Source: Rhodothermus sp. (GTDB taxonomy: Bacteria > Bacteroidota > Rhodothermia > Rhodothermales > Rhodothermaceae). Taken from it: a DNA stretch of 64,000 nucleotides. The stretch covers positions 1-64,000 of the forward strand of contig JAUZRN010000019.1 of the NCBI GenBank assembly GCA_030950375.1, given 5' to 3'. The notes under the pieces were generated by a model, which made no database searches, was not told the origin of the DNA, and saw only the letters and a list, made by a program, of their open reading frames with translations. Both the position numbers and the translations under genes were made by a program. Below, piece by piece: positions 45,373 to 54,447 of this stretch; the first letter of the stretch is position 1; every line of letters begins with the position of its first letter.

Positions 45373-47598
45373 TTATCGAATAATCACGATGGTCCGGGTT
45401 GTCTGCGCACCGGTTTCTTTGTCGGTGATCACGGCGAAGTAGATGCCGCTGGCCACCACCTGACGCGATGAGGTGGTCAGGTCCCAGAATTCATCGCCGC
45501 TACCATCGGTATGCTCAATCACCTTCACCAGCTCGCCCAGCTCGGTATAGATACGGATGGTAGCCTGGGCAGGCAGTCCATAGAAGGCGATTTTGTCCTG
45601 GATGTCGGGGAAGCGCACCCCCAGATCCGCTTCCAGCACGTAGGGATTGGGGACCACGCGTACCTCATCCAGCGAAGCGCCCGGTGGCCGTCGGAGCACA
45701 GCAGGCAGATACGTCTGGGTCCAGTATCGATTACTCTTCAGGCCATTGCTGCCCACAGCCTGGATATAGTAGAAATAATTGACTCCCCGGCTCACCTCAG
45801 TGTCGGTATACGAACGAGCATTCCCGGGGAGCTCGGCAATTTTCTGATAGACGGTTGAGCTATCCGGTAAGGGGATCCCATAGTAGTAATTCTGAGCCCG
45901 CCAGATTTCCCACTTCTCCGGATCCGGCTCGCCGGCATAGGATTCCCACTCCAGCGTAATCTTATCAGTCCCTGAGGTTACCACAAACCGTCGGGGCGGC
46001 CTGGGAGGTTGTGGCACCTGCATGCCGTTGTCCCAGACCTCCAGGATCTGATCAAAAAGCTGGAAGAGCGAGTCGCGGGCCGTCATGACCCACTCGTTTT
46101 TCGTCATGCCAAGGCATCCGGGATCGCCCGCGTTGCAGTAGGTATTGGTCGTAGGATTCCAGTAGAAGACGGCCTGATCGGCAGCATCACGACCCAGCTG
46201 GCGGACCTGTTGCTTATACCAGCGTCCCAGCGCATAGGCCAGCTTATCGTTCAGCCCCGCAATTGCTTCAGCGATCACGATGCGAACGTTCTCCCCCGGT
46301 CCCAGCGTGTAGGGGCCGAAGCTCTGGACGTATCCGTAGCCGCCTTCGCTGGGCTGTGGCGGGGCCGTCTGTCGGGCAAAGTCGCCGTCGGGTTGAATCC
46401 GCCAGGCATGCGGTGGCTTTTCCTCATTGTAGCGCGGCGGCCCACTGCCGCTTTTCTTCCCATCTACCAGCCAGTCTCGCTCAAATTGCATCTGGCTAAT
46501 GTCATTGTGATCATTGCGGCTGGTCAGGTCGGCATCGTCTGAGTCAAGGATGTCCATCATGCTGGGCTGTCCCTCATCATGCGACTCATCCGAGGCTGAC
46601 CGATCGGCATGAACGGTCAGGGTACCGAACATCGCAGCCGCTCCCAGGCGCCCGGTTGTATCTCCACCGATATGGGCAATCCAGGGCTGCAACTCAAACC
46701 ACATGGGATTGCCGATAGTGTTAAAGTTCTGTTGATCCGGCACATGTCCGATCCAGGAAAACTGGGCCGCATGCGCTTTCCAGAATTCATAGCCCTGCGC
46801 AAAGCGCTCGCTGAACTGCTCACCGGGCATGTCGTCCCAGTCCGGCACCAGCGCATCATTCATGGTATACTTGCCCCATGCGGCTCCTCCATGGCTATTG
46901 TCCCAGGCACCAGCCGGCGCATTAGCCTTGTTGCGGTAGAAGAACGTGAAGTAAACGTTCTGGAGGGTCTGATCGGGCAACTCTACTTCTTCATCCTCGT
47001 CCACGTTGCCCGTGTTGGTAAAGACATATTCAATAATGTGATAGTCCTGGTGCTGCTCGTTGCTGAACTGATAGGCCCGTCGCTGCACTTCAATGCCCAT
47101 GGCCGTATGGGCAATGTTTTCGACCATGGCATCAGCGGGAATATCCGGATTGACTTCGTCCGGCACAGCGGGCTTATCAAAGGATTTGAGTCCATCGACC
47201 AGCACTTCGGGGGGCTCGAACTTGTAAACCAGCTTGATCACGTCCTGGAAGTATTCACCAAGCCCGTTAAAACGAGGCCCGATGTGCTCAATGCGTACCG
47301 GAAACGTCTGTCCGTCTGGCGACCGCCAGTTCTGTGCACTGATCCATAGCCCACGCCAGTGCCCCCAGTATGTGCCAATCAGATGCCCAGGCCAGGTGTG
47401 AGTCCCATTATTCCCGATACCGGCCATGTTTTCCGGCTCGGCCCCACCACCCAGGTAGGGCGACTGGAGTCGTCCAATCGCCAACCATCGGGTGCTCCAC
47501 TGGGCCTGGACAGGCCCAGCGCACAGGAACAGCAGCAGGCAAAGCCCCAAGCTGCTCCGCCAACCGTTTGTCATGTTTTGCTGCATCAGCGTACTCAT
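45373..47598 (-). CDS. Large secreted protein with fibronectin-III-like and T9SS-type C-terminal domains
   Basis: 741 residues with an N-terminal signal (LGLCLLLFLCAGPVQAQ). The body has no recognised catalytic family and contains WYKQQVRQLGRDAADQA and acidic low-complexity stretches. A fibronectin-III-like domain (about 575-665, FVVTSGTDKITLEWESY) precedes the last 95 residues. Those read VRVVPNPYVLEADL, ATIRIYTELGELVKVIEHT, GIYFAVITD and TRTIVIIR, the pattern of T9SS type-A sorting/FlgD-like domains. I use the ATG at 47598, just after the stop of the TonB receptor gene, though Met codons at 47586 and 47574 are possible. It is probably surface-exposed or released, and sits between the TonB receptor and PorV-like genes. 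Confidence 0.8.
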   Translation of the reverse strand: MSTLMQQNMTNGWRSSLGLCLLLFLCAGPVQAQWSTRWLAIGRLQSPYLGGGAEPENMAGIGNNGTHTWPGHLIGTYWGHWRGLWISAQNWRSPDGQTFPVRIEHIGPRFNGLGEYFQDVIKLVYKFEPPEVLVDGLKSFDKPAVPDEVNPDIPADAMVENIAHTAMGIEVQRRAYQFSNEQHQDYHIIEYVFTNTGNVDEDEEVELPDQTLQNVYFTFFYRNKANAPAGAWDNSHGGAAWGKYTMNDALVPDWDDMPGEQFSERFAQGYEFWKAHAAQFSWIGHVPDQQNFNTIGNPMWFELQPWIAHIGGDTTGRLGAAAMFGTLTVHADRSASDESHDEGQPSMMDILDSDDADLTSRNDHNDISQMQFERDWLVDGKKSGSGPPRYNEEKPPHAWRIQPDGDFARQTAPPQPSEGGYGYVQSFGPYTLGPGENVRIVIAEAIAGLNDKLAYALGRWYKQQVRQLGRDAADQAVFYWNPTTNTYCNAGDPGCLGMTKNEWVMTARDSLFQLFDQILEVWDNGMQVPQPPRPPRRFVVTSGTDKITLEWESYAGEPDPEKWEIWRAQNYYYGIPLPDSSTVYQKIAELPGNARSYTDTEVSRGVNYFYYIQAVGSNGLKSNRYWTQTYLPAVLRRPPGASLDEVRVVPNPYVLEADLGVRFPDIQDKIAFYGLPAQATIRIYTELGELVKVIEHTDGSGDEFWDLTTSSRQVVASGIYFAVITDKETGAQTTRTIVIIR

Positions 47599-47623
47599 AT
47601 CTTCAACCGAATGGTTTGCCCGG

Positions 47624-50600
47624 TTAAAAGGAAATTCGAAGCCCGAAGAATACGCGCCGCGGATTAAAGAAGGTGAAGAAGTCGGCATTGGGCATATCAA
47701 TGTATGCTTTCTCTTCCAGCACCTTCTTCACAAAGTCTGGATCGGCTTCCACGAATTCGCTCCCGTTATAGCGGTAGTACGTCCCGTTCTGGTAGTAAAG
47801 CGGTCGTGTGGGGTCATTCGGATCGTCATTGGAGCCCACTGCTGGCGTGCAACCACTGGGTGGACACACGACAATGGGCACAAACTCGACGCCCGGCTTG
47901 CGGTAATCGCCAGGTCGATCGTTGCCCGGCACAAACAGGTAGGGCGGGTTTTCCAATCCTTCGAATGTGCTTTCAGGCAGATGTAACGACTGCAGATAGT
48001 CACGCAGGTCGTCCGGCCCGGTAAAGCCACTCCATCGGTTCATGTGCCGGATGTTGAACACGTTTGTTACGTCCATGAAGAACTGGACCTCGCCCAGATT
48101 CGTGGTGAAGGTCTTGCTCAGACGCAGATCAAAGTTGTAGTAATCCTTCCAGCGCACATTGTGCTCAATGCCTCGCACCGGACTGATACCCTCAACCAGT
48201 TGCTGTCCGGTCCACGTGAGCACCTGTCCGGCCCGCCATTCGCCCAGCAGGCTCACCCGCCAACCGGCCAGCGGACGGAAGCCGTTGTAGTTCGGCCCGT
48301 AATCCTCCGGGATGACGAAGTCCAGATTGAAACGGGCGAACGGTTCAGGAATTGGCTTACTTTGATAGTGGTCTACTGTGGTCAGCAGATACTGCTGTTG
48401 CTGTACCGGGTTTTCATAGTTGTAGGTAAAACCAAAATTCCCGCTCTTTCGGGACAGGTAGGTGTAGTTCACAAAGCCCTGAATCCAGCGGCCTCGGTTC
48501 TTGGCAATGGAGATTTCGAAACCACGCACATCGCCGTAATTCCAGGGCCGGGCTACCCAGTAATTTACCTCTCCGTCAATGCTTTCAAAGTTGATATTGC
48601 GTGCCTGCAGCGACACGTCGCGATAGTAGCCAGCAATACGCAGCAGGAACATGTCGAACAGATTCTGCTCGAAGCCCAGCTCATACGCGACAGTCTTCTG
48701 CAACGGCAGATTCGGGTTACCGATACGGCCCACGGCGCCGCTGGAGATCCGCTCTATCTCAAAGAGGGGTACCGGATCGGGCATCTGGCGGAAATGGCCA
48801 TAGTTGAAGTATAGCTTACTGTTTGCAGACACGGGAAAGGAAATCCCCAGCCGCGGGCTCAGCGTTAGCTGCTTATCGACCTGTTCTTCTGGTAAAACCT
48901 CGTCCAGTTTGTCCACGCCGAAAACCGGCGTAAAGGCCCGATCGTATGGCTCATAGACGTACCATTTACCGCTTGGATTGAAGTAGTCAAGGCGCACGCC
49001 CAGGTTGGCAATCAATCCCTTGAATTCCAGCTTGCTCTGCAGGTACGCAGCGCCCTGCTGAGGTTTGCGGCGCCAGCGATACTTCGGATTGGCATGATGA
49101 ACAAAGAAGGGATCCTCCTCTCCGTAGTTCATATTGTAGTCGCTCAGGTGCAACTCAAAGCCGCCTTTCACCTGCAGGTAGCGGTTGAGCTGGCTCGTAA
49201 TCGAAGCGCCAAACACCCACCGGGACACGTTCGACGTGTCGTAGGCAACCCCCCCGTGTCCTCCGATGCGTAGCCCGTTGGCACTCAGTCCATCCTGCAT
49301 GCCTTTGGGCTCATAGCCAAACGGCGCTTCGTTCAGACGGATAACATTGGGTGCCTGGCAGGCCGGATCGTCAATGGGTCGGATCTCCGGCTCGGGCGTC
49401 ACACAAACGATGGGATCCGGGTTCCGATAGGGCACAGGCCCTGTCGTATAGTTGGTCTGTACCCGCTGCAACTGTACCTCGTAGAACGTATTCGGGGTAA
49501 GTGCATGGGTAAACTTCGCCCCATAGAGCGTGTAGTCGATATCCATGGGGTTGATCACCCAGTCGCCGTAGAGCGCAGCCCGCGCCACATGGCCCTCAAT
49601 CCCCTCACCGCCCGCAAAGATCATATTTTCCAGGTAAGGACGGCCATCCCAGGGGTAGACAGGTGTACTCCCGTCCACCATGTCGGCTGTTGCTCCTTCC
49701 GCAATGGATACCGGGCGCACCAATCCTCTGCGCTTTGACCAGAGGCTGACCAGCTCCAACCTGGCTCCGGCCGCTACATCTGCAACCACTTTGGCTTGCG
49801 TCGTATAGTCTTTGTAGGCCCGGCGGCGCTGCGGAATGACGAAAGCACTCTGCGTGCGTCGGTGCGAAATCAGAAAGCGCAGATTGCCCAGATACGCGCC
49901 AATCCCCGGTACCGGCCCCGTGATCGTTCCGTCTATCTGATAATCCGGATCGTCGATGCGATTGTTTTTCCGAACCATCCACTCGTAAGCCTTCTGGAGC
50001 TGCTGCGGCGTTATGTCGTTGTCTGGATCGCTGTCGGTATTGGCCGGATAGGCCGCAGCCGCTGCTTCCCAGCCCTCAAAGTCGGGAAACTGATTCTCTG
50101 TCCAGTCATCCCAGGCGGCATCCGTACCGATCATGGCCACCGCCGGATCGAAATACGGCCGAATCCAGAAGGCATCGGGGTCATTAGGCGTGCCCTCGAA
50201 CGTCTTGGCCTGCGGCGGCGCATAGCGCAAGATCAGGTCAACCGTGTAGCGGTTTGTGCGCGGCTCTTTCATGACCACATTAATCAAGCCGGAACGCACG
50301 TTTCCGTATTCTGCTGTAAACCCCCCCGTCTGGGCCTGCACCTCCTCAACGGCCGTGAAGCTTACCCCCGTAAACGGTGCATTTGTGCGCGGATCGGCCA
50401 GATTCATCCCGTCAAGCAGAAAGGCTATCTGATTACCGCCATAGCCACGTACGACCAGCCCTGGCTCAAAGCCCGGTTGCAATCCGATCACCTGCACCAC
50501 ATCGGTAGCAACCGGCAGGGCCTCGATCACGGCCGCATCAATGTTGACAATACTGGCTGAGATGTCCGGCTGCACAATCGGTCGTGTGGCCTGCACCACC

Positions 50601-50941
50601 ACCTCCTGTAGCCCAATAGCCGTCTCCTGCAGCGCAAAATTCACCTCCGTGGTCAGCCCCACATCCACCTGCACGTTTTCCACTATCTGCGGGACATAGC
50701 CCACAAAAGAGGCGCGAAGCGTATAGGTACCCGGCCGAACATTAAGGATCGTGTAGTAACCGTCAATGTCTGTCGTGGCCCCTATGGTGGTGCCTTCGAT
50801 TACCACGTTTACGCCGGGCAGGGGCTCTCCGGTGGCGGCCTCAACCACGCGACCGGTAATCTTGCCGGTCTGCGCCCACACCCCACTCGTCCAGAGACTG
50901 CCCAGCAGCAGCGTGCCCAGAATGCGTAGCGCGCGTCTCAT
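47624..50941 (-). CDS. TonB-dependent outer-membrane receptor with N-terminal carboxypeptidase-D-like domain
   Basis: 1105 residues. After the signal peptide (GVWAQTG) comes a CarboxypepD-regulatory-like domain (GKITGRVVEAATGEPLPGVNV to about 110). The plug follows (LQEVVVQATRPIVQ, VVQVIGLQPGFE, LVVRGYGGNQIAFLLDGM), then a 22-strand barrel ending in the aromatic FFGLRISF. No SusD gene follows, so it is an OmpW/CirA-like receptor rather than a SusC/D pair member. The upstream DNA has a near-consensus promoter and two palindromes. It is the first gene of a three-gene set with the secreted protein and the PorV-like protein. The ligand is unknown. The shared operator suggests a carbohydrate or its derivative. 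Confidence 0.92.
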   Translation of the reverse strand: MRRALRILGTLLLGSLWTSGVWAQTGKITGRVVEAATGEPLPGVNVVIEGTTIGATTDIDGYYTILNVRPGTYTLRASFVGYVPQIVENVQVDVGLTTEVNFALQETAIGLQEVVVQATRPIVQPDISASIVNIDAAVIEALPVATDVVQVIGLQPGFEPGLVVRGYGGNQIAFLLDGMNLADPRTNAPFTGVSFTAVEEVQAQTGGFTAEYGNVRSGLINVVMKEPRTNRYTVDLILRYAPPQAKTFEGTPNDPDAFWIRPYFDPAVAMIGTDAAWDDWTENQFPDFEGWEAAAAAYPANTDSDPDNDITPQQLQKAYEWMVRKNNRIDDPDYQIDGTITGPVPGIGAYLGNLRFLISHRRTQSAFVIPQRRRAYKDYTTQAKVVADVAAGARLELVSLWSKRRGLVRPVSIAEGATADMVDGSTPVYPWDGRPYLENMIFAGGEGIEGHVARAALYGDWVINPMDIDYTLYGAKFTHALTPNTFYEVQLQRVQTNYTTGPVPYRNPDPIVCVTPEPEIRPIDDPACQAPNVIRLNEAPFGYEPKGMQDGLSANGLRIGGHGGVAYDTSNVSRWVFGASITSQLNRYLQVKGGFELHLSDYNMNYGEEDPFFVHHANPKYRWRRKPQQGAAYLQSKLEFKGLIANLGVRLDYFNPSGKWYVYEPYDRAFTPVFGVDKLDEVLPEEQVDKQLTLSPRLGISFPVSANSKLYFNYGHFRQMPDPVPLFEIERISSGAVGRIGNPNLPLQKTVAYELGFEQNLFDMFLLRIAGYYRDVSLQARNINFESIDGEVNYWVARPWNYGDVRGFEISIAKNRGRWIQGFVNYTYLSRKSGNFGFTYNYENPVQQQQYLLTTVDHYQSKPIPEPFARFNLDFVIPEDYGPNYNGFRPLAGWRVSLLGEWRAGQVLTWTGQQLVEGISPVRGIEHNVRWKDYYNFDLRLSKTFTTNLGEVQFFMDVTNVFNIRHMNRWSGFTGPDDLRDYLQSLHLPESTFEGLENPPYLFVPGNDRPGDYRKPGVEFVPIVVCPPSGCTPAVGSNDDPNDPTRPLYYQNGTYYRYNGSEFVEADPDFVKKVLEEKAYIDMPNADFFTFFNPRRVFFGLRISF

Positions 50942-51012
50942 AGATGCTCCGGTATTGGTTCTTAAGGTGAATTATTTAATTCATCATTTCTATTTATCCA
51001 ATATTTTGCCTA

Positions 51013-51041
51013 ATTATACACGCTTCTTTCCGTTTCTTCAA
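51013..51041 (-). promoter_or_regulatory. Near-consensus sigma-70 promoter of the TonB receptor gene
   Basis: On the minus strand TTGAAG (51041-51036) and a perfect TATAAT (51018-51013) are separated by 17 bases, giving a start near 51006 and a leader of about 65 bases. This is a conventional promoter rather than the TTTG/TAnnTTTG type of classical Bacteroidota. Confidence 0.75.
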
Positions 51042-51057
51042 GGGATTTTTTAATACC

Positions 51058-51069
51058 TTTACCGGTTAA
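51058..51069. promoter_or_regulatory. ACCGGT-core near-palindrome
   Basis: TTTACCGGTTAA is symmetrical except for one pair. It lies 17 bases upstream of the -35 of the TonB receptor gene and 19 bases centre-to-centre from the LacI-type palindrome at 51075. It resembles 62780-62791 (TTAACCGGTTTA). Confidence 0.4.
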
Positions 51070-51074
51070 GTTAA

Positions 51075-51090
51075 TTGGAAGCGCTTCCAA
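51075..51090. promoter_or_regulatory. LacI-family operator-like perfect palindrome
   Basis: TTGGAAGCGCTTCCAA is a perfect 16-base palindrome with the central CG typical of LacI-family operators. It is centred about 76 bases upstream of the predicted transcription start of the TonB receptor gene and about 47 bases from the end of the convergently placed lipoprotein gene. It shares the core TGGAAGCGCT with 37196. Confidence 0.72.
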
Positions 51091-51136
51091 TGTAGTTTTT
51101 TTCTTTGACCATCAGGAGCAAGCGCCACCGGCCAGT

Positions 51137-54100
51137 TTAGCGTCCGCGCCGCTGCAGGACAAGGGTTGTTATGGAAGTGTCGTTACGGGCAGCCAGCAAC
51201 CAACGTTGACCATCTGGCCGTTGTAACCAGGCAAGATGCCGCACCTGACCCCGCAGCCTTAATCCAGAAGTGCCCGGCCGTAAGGGAGTGAATGTACCTG
51301 CTGCCGTCTGCACCAGCACGACCCCCGGGCCGTGGCCGTAGTGGCCCAGCGCCGGATTGGCCTCGTCAAAGTTGCCGGCTGCGATCACGTCGGGGCGACC
51401 ATCTCCCGTAATGTCGCCGACGTATAATGCACGTACCGGAAACCACTGAGCTGCTTCGGGGAGCGGATGCCACGTAAACTGTCCCTGCCCGTCATTCTCC
51501 GCCCAGATCGACGCAAAGGTGCGGGCCACCAGCACAGTGGCTTGCCGTATGGCCTCCTGGCCAAAGAGCGCTGTCAGCGTTTGCGCTCCCCAGGCATGGT
51601 AGCTTTCGAAGCGCCGTCCCAGCTCTGGAAAACGCCGGGCCAGCAGATCGATCGTTGCCACTGGATAAGCTTTTTCGCCCCAGTAAGCTACCAACACCGG
51701 ATCGGTCTGTCCATCCCGATCGAAGTCATGCAGATAGAGCTGCACCGGTCGTTCGGGTGTTGCTTGCAACGTCGCATTTAATCCCAGATTACCGGCCACG
51801 AAGTCCAGGTCACCATCCCCATCCAGATCGGCTGCCTGCACACGAAACCACCAGCCTTCCGTGTCTTGCAGATGCGTAGGTGTCAGCCGACCATCTGGTT
51901 GCTGGAAGAAAACGGTTAGCGGCATCCACTCGCCCACCACCAGCAGATCCATCCGTCCGTCGCCATTGAAATCGCCCCAGGCTGCGTCGGTTATCATTCC
52001 TGCCCGGACCAGTGCCGGGGCGCGCCGTTCGGTAACATCCACGAACGTGCCATCGCCTTGATTTTCCAACAGGTAGCTACGCGGTGCTACGCCGTAGCGA
52101 CGGGCTTCGACGCGCCCCCCCACAAACAGGTCCAGATCGCCATCGCCATCGTAATCGGCCGCCCGTACGCAACAGCCGTTTGCGAACAGGTCGGGCAAGG
52201 CCTGTTCGTCGCGGACGAACTGCCCGCTTCCATCATTGCGGTAGAGGCGGTCACGTAGTGCCTCGGCTGCTCCCCACCATTCATTGCCCGCACTGACCAC
52301 GTACAGATCCAGATCGCCATCGCCATCCGCATCAAAAAAAGCGGCATCTACATCCTCATAACGTCTTTCGCTCTCCCAGAGCGCTTCGTTGGTGGGCTGA
52401 AAGGTTCCGTCGCGTTGCTGCACAAGCAGTTGGGCCGGTTGCCACTTGGCTCCCCCCAGAAACACGTCGTCCAGACCATCACCGTTTACGTCGCCCACAG
52501 CCAGCGCCGGCCCTTCGCGCGAGAGCCGATGGGGTTGGAGGGGTTCGCGGGTAAAATCCACAAACGCATTTTCCTGGTGGCGATACGGCAGCGCCTCGGG
52601 CACTTCTCGAAAAAGGGGCAAAGGGGCTGCCGGCGGGCGATACCATGCCTGTGCTTCAACCTGGCGAAAGGTCAACGTCTGATTGGCTGCCACATGACGG
52701 CGCACCTCGTAGCGGCCGTCGGGCCAGACAACCACCACCGAATCGACGCGTGGGTGCGGCCCCAGTCCGAAGTGCAGCACTGGCTCGACGGACGAAAGCC
52801 AGCCACGTACCGGCTGCTGTTCCCGAAGCTGCAGGCGGTCGCCGTAGTGCACAGTCACCCGGGCACCGATACCCCATCGGTTCAGACCTTCACCTTCCAG
52901 CACCACCCGCAGGTAGTGGGCACCAGTGCGCTCGCGCGTGTGGTTACGGTACACAGCCGCCGGTGCGTTGATTTCACTGGTTACCAGGTCCAGGTCACCA
53001 TCGCGGTCCAGATCCACGTACACCGCGCCGGTGGAGAAGCCGGGCTGCCCCAGTCCCCATGCCTGGGCCCGGTTCGTAAAGGTGCCATCTCCGTTGTTAT
53101 GAAAAGCGAAATTGGGTTGCGGTACCTGCGGCATGCGATGCAGCAGGTCTTCTAAAAGCTCCGGCGTAATGCCCCGGGCCAGTGCTGCCTGAATTTCGGG
53201 TTGACTGACATAGCGAATATAGTCCAGATCATTAGGTCGATGATAGATACCATTGGTCACGAACAGGTCCTGATAGCCATCATTGTCCAGGTCGGCCAGC
53301 AGGGCTGCCCAGCTCCAGTCAGTGGCAGCTATGCCAGCCTGGAAGGCCACGTCCACAAACTGCCAGGAGCCCAGGTTGCGCAGCAACACATTATGGGGAT
53401 ACTGTGGGTAATACCCGAATTGCCGTTTGCGCTGAAATAGTGTAAAAGACTCCGGTCCATCGGCTGTTTTGAAAATCGCAGGGTCAAAAGGCATCATATC
53501 GAGCACCACCAGATCCGGCAGCCCGTCGTTGTCAATATCCCCTGCATCTACCCCCATCGAAGCCTGCGAGGTGTAGGCTGTGGCTACGCGGAGCATATCG
53601 GTGAACGTGCCGTCGCCATTGTTGCGATAGATCCGGTCGTCTTCGTGGAAATCGTTGGCCACGTACAGATCGGGCCAGCCGTCCTGGTCCAGATCGCTTA
53701 CCACGACCCCCAGTCCGTAGCCAATCAACCCGTCTACGATACCGGCCGTAGCTGTTACGTCCACAAAGCGTCCGCCATCGTTGCGGAGCAATCGGTCGCT
53801 GCTGTTAGGATCAAACCGATGGCGGAGGGGCTCAGCCGGCCCAAAGCTTTCGTCGGTGTGCAGCGCTCGATTCACCAGGTACAGGTCCAGATCGCCATCC
53901 CGGTCATAGTCAAAGAAGACAGCCTGCGTACCGTAGGCAGCAAAGTCCAGCCCGTATTCAGCTGCAGCTTCACGGAAACGTGGAATACCCGTGGCATCGG
54001 GTCCCTGATTCAGAAAAAGTTGATTGCGCCCGGTACGGTCCAGGTAGTTACTGAAGGTAACCACGTAGAGGTCGAGCCAGCCGTTGCCGTCCACGTCGGC

Positions 54101-54442
54101 CACAGCGACGCCTGTGTTCCAGTTGCCTGATCCCGCTACGCCAGCCGTTTCGGTGACGTCCTCGAAGCGCCAGTTGCCGCGATTCAAGTACAGGCGATTG
54201 GCCCCCTGGTTAGCGACAAAGTACAGGTCTGGCCAGCCGTCTCCGTTGAAATCGCCGGCCGCCACCCCTGCTCCGTCGTAGTAATACATATAGTTAATGA
54301 TATTGAAAGCCGTATCGAAAGGCACCTCGTTAACGAAAGTGATGCCCGTCCGATCGGGATCCATGCGCTCGAACAGCGGTGGTTCGACGGGCCGGCAGGC
54401 GACCAGCCCCGTAAGCCAGAGTAACAACCAGGTCTTTCGCAT
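51137..54442 (-). CDS. Giant CRTAC1-type lipoprotein with two sets of FG-GAP/VCBS repeats
   Basis: 1101 residues with a lipobox (LTGLVAC). Residues about 25-490 form a first propeller with calcium loops such as DFNGDGWPD, DVDGNGWLD, DYDRDGDLD, DLDQDGWPD and DIDNDGLPD. An ASPIC/UnbV domain follows at about 500-590 (HYLRVVLEGEGLNRWGIGARV, VVVVWPDGRYEVR). Residues about 625-1090 form a second propeller (DVNGDGLDD, DADGDGDLD, DYDGDGDLD, DFNGDGRMD, DLDGDGDLD). It is probably displayed on the cell surface or in the periplasm and bound to calcium. A neighbour of the same architecture (54448) ends 5 bases upstream, and the two appear to be tandem duplicates. The function is not known. Proteins of this kind frequently accompany SusC/SusD pairs. 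Confidence 0.87.
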   Translation of the reverse strand: MRKTWLLLWLTGLVACRPVEPPLFERMDPDRTGITFVNEVPFDTAFNIINYMYYYDGAGVAAGDFNGDGWPDLYFVANQGANRLYLNRGNWRFEDVTETAGVAGSGNWNTGVAVADVDGNGWLDLYVVTFSNYLDRTGRNQLFLNQGPDATGIPRFREAAAEYGLDFAAYGTQAVFFDYDRDGDLDLYLVNRALHTDESFGPAEPLRHRFDPNSSDRLLRNDGGRFVDVTATAGIVDGLIGYGLGVVVSDLDQDGWPDLYVANDFHEDDRIYRNNGDGTFTDMLRVATAYTSQASMGVDAGDIDNDGLPDLVVLDMMPFDPAIFKTADGPESFTLFQRKRQFGYYPQYPHNVLLRNLGSWQFVDVAFQAGIAATDWSWAALLADLDNDGYQDLFVTNGIYHRPNDLDYIRYVSQPEIQAALARGITPELLEDLLHRMPQVPQPNFAFHNNGDGTFTNRAQAWGLGQPGFSTGAVYVDLDRDGDLDLVTSEINAPAAVYRNHTRERTGAHYLRVVLEGEGLNRWGIGARVTVHYGDRLQLREQQPVRGWLSSVEPVLHFGLGPHPRVDSVVVVWPDGRYEVRRHVAANQTLTFRQVEAQAWYRPPAAPLPLFREVPEALPYRHQENAFVDFTREPLQPHRLSREGPALAVGDVNGDGLDDVFLGGAKWQPAQLLVQQRDGTFQPTNEALWESERRYEDVDAAFFDADGDGDLDLYVVSAGNEWWGAAEALRDRLYRNDGSGQFVRDEQALPDLFANGCCVRAADYDGDGDLDLFVGGRVEARRYGVAPRSYLLENQGDGTFVDVTERRAPALVRAGMITDAAWGDFNGDGRMDLLVVGEWMPLTVFFQQPDGRLTPTHLQDTEGWWFRVQAADLDGDGDLDFVAGNLGLNATLQATPERPVQLYLHDFDRDGQTDPVLVAYWGEKAYPVATIDLLARRFPELGRRFESYHAWGAQTLTALFGQEAIRQATVLVARTFASIWAENDGQGQFTWHPLPEAAQWFPVRALYVGDITGDGRPDVIAAGNFDEANPALGHYGHGPGVVLVQTAAGTFTPLRPGTSGLRLRGQVRHLAWLQRPDGQRWLLAARNDTSITTLVLQRRGR

Positions 54443-54447
54443 CGTTT

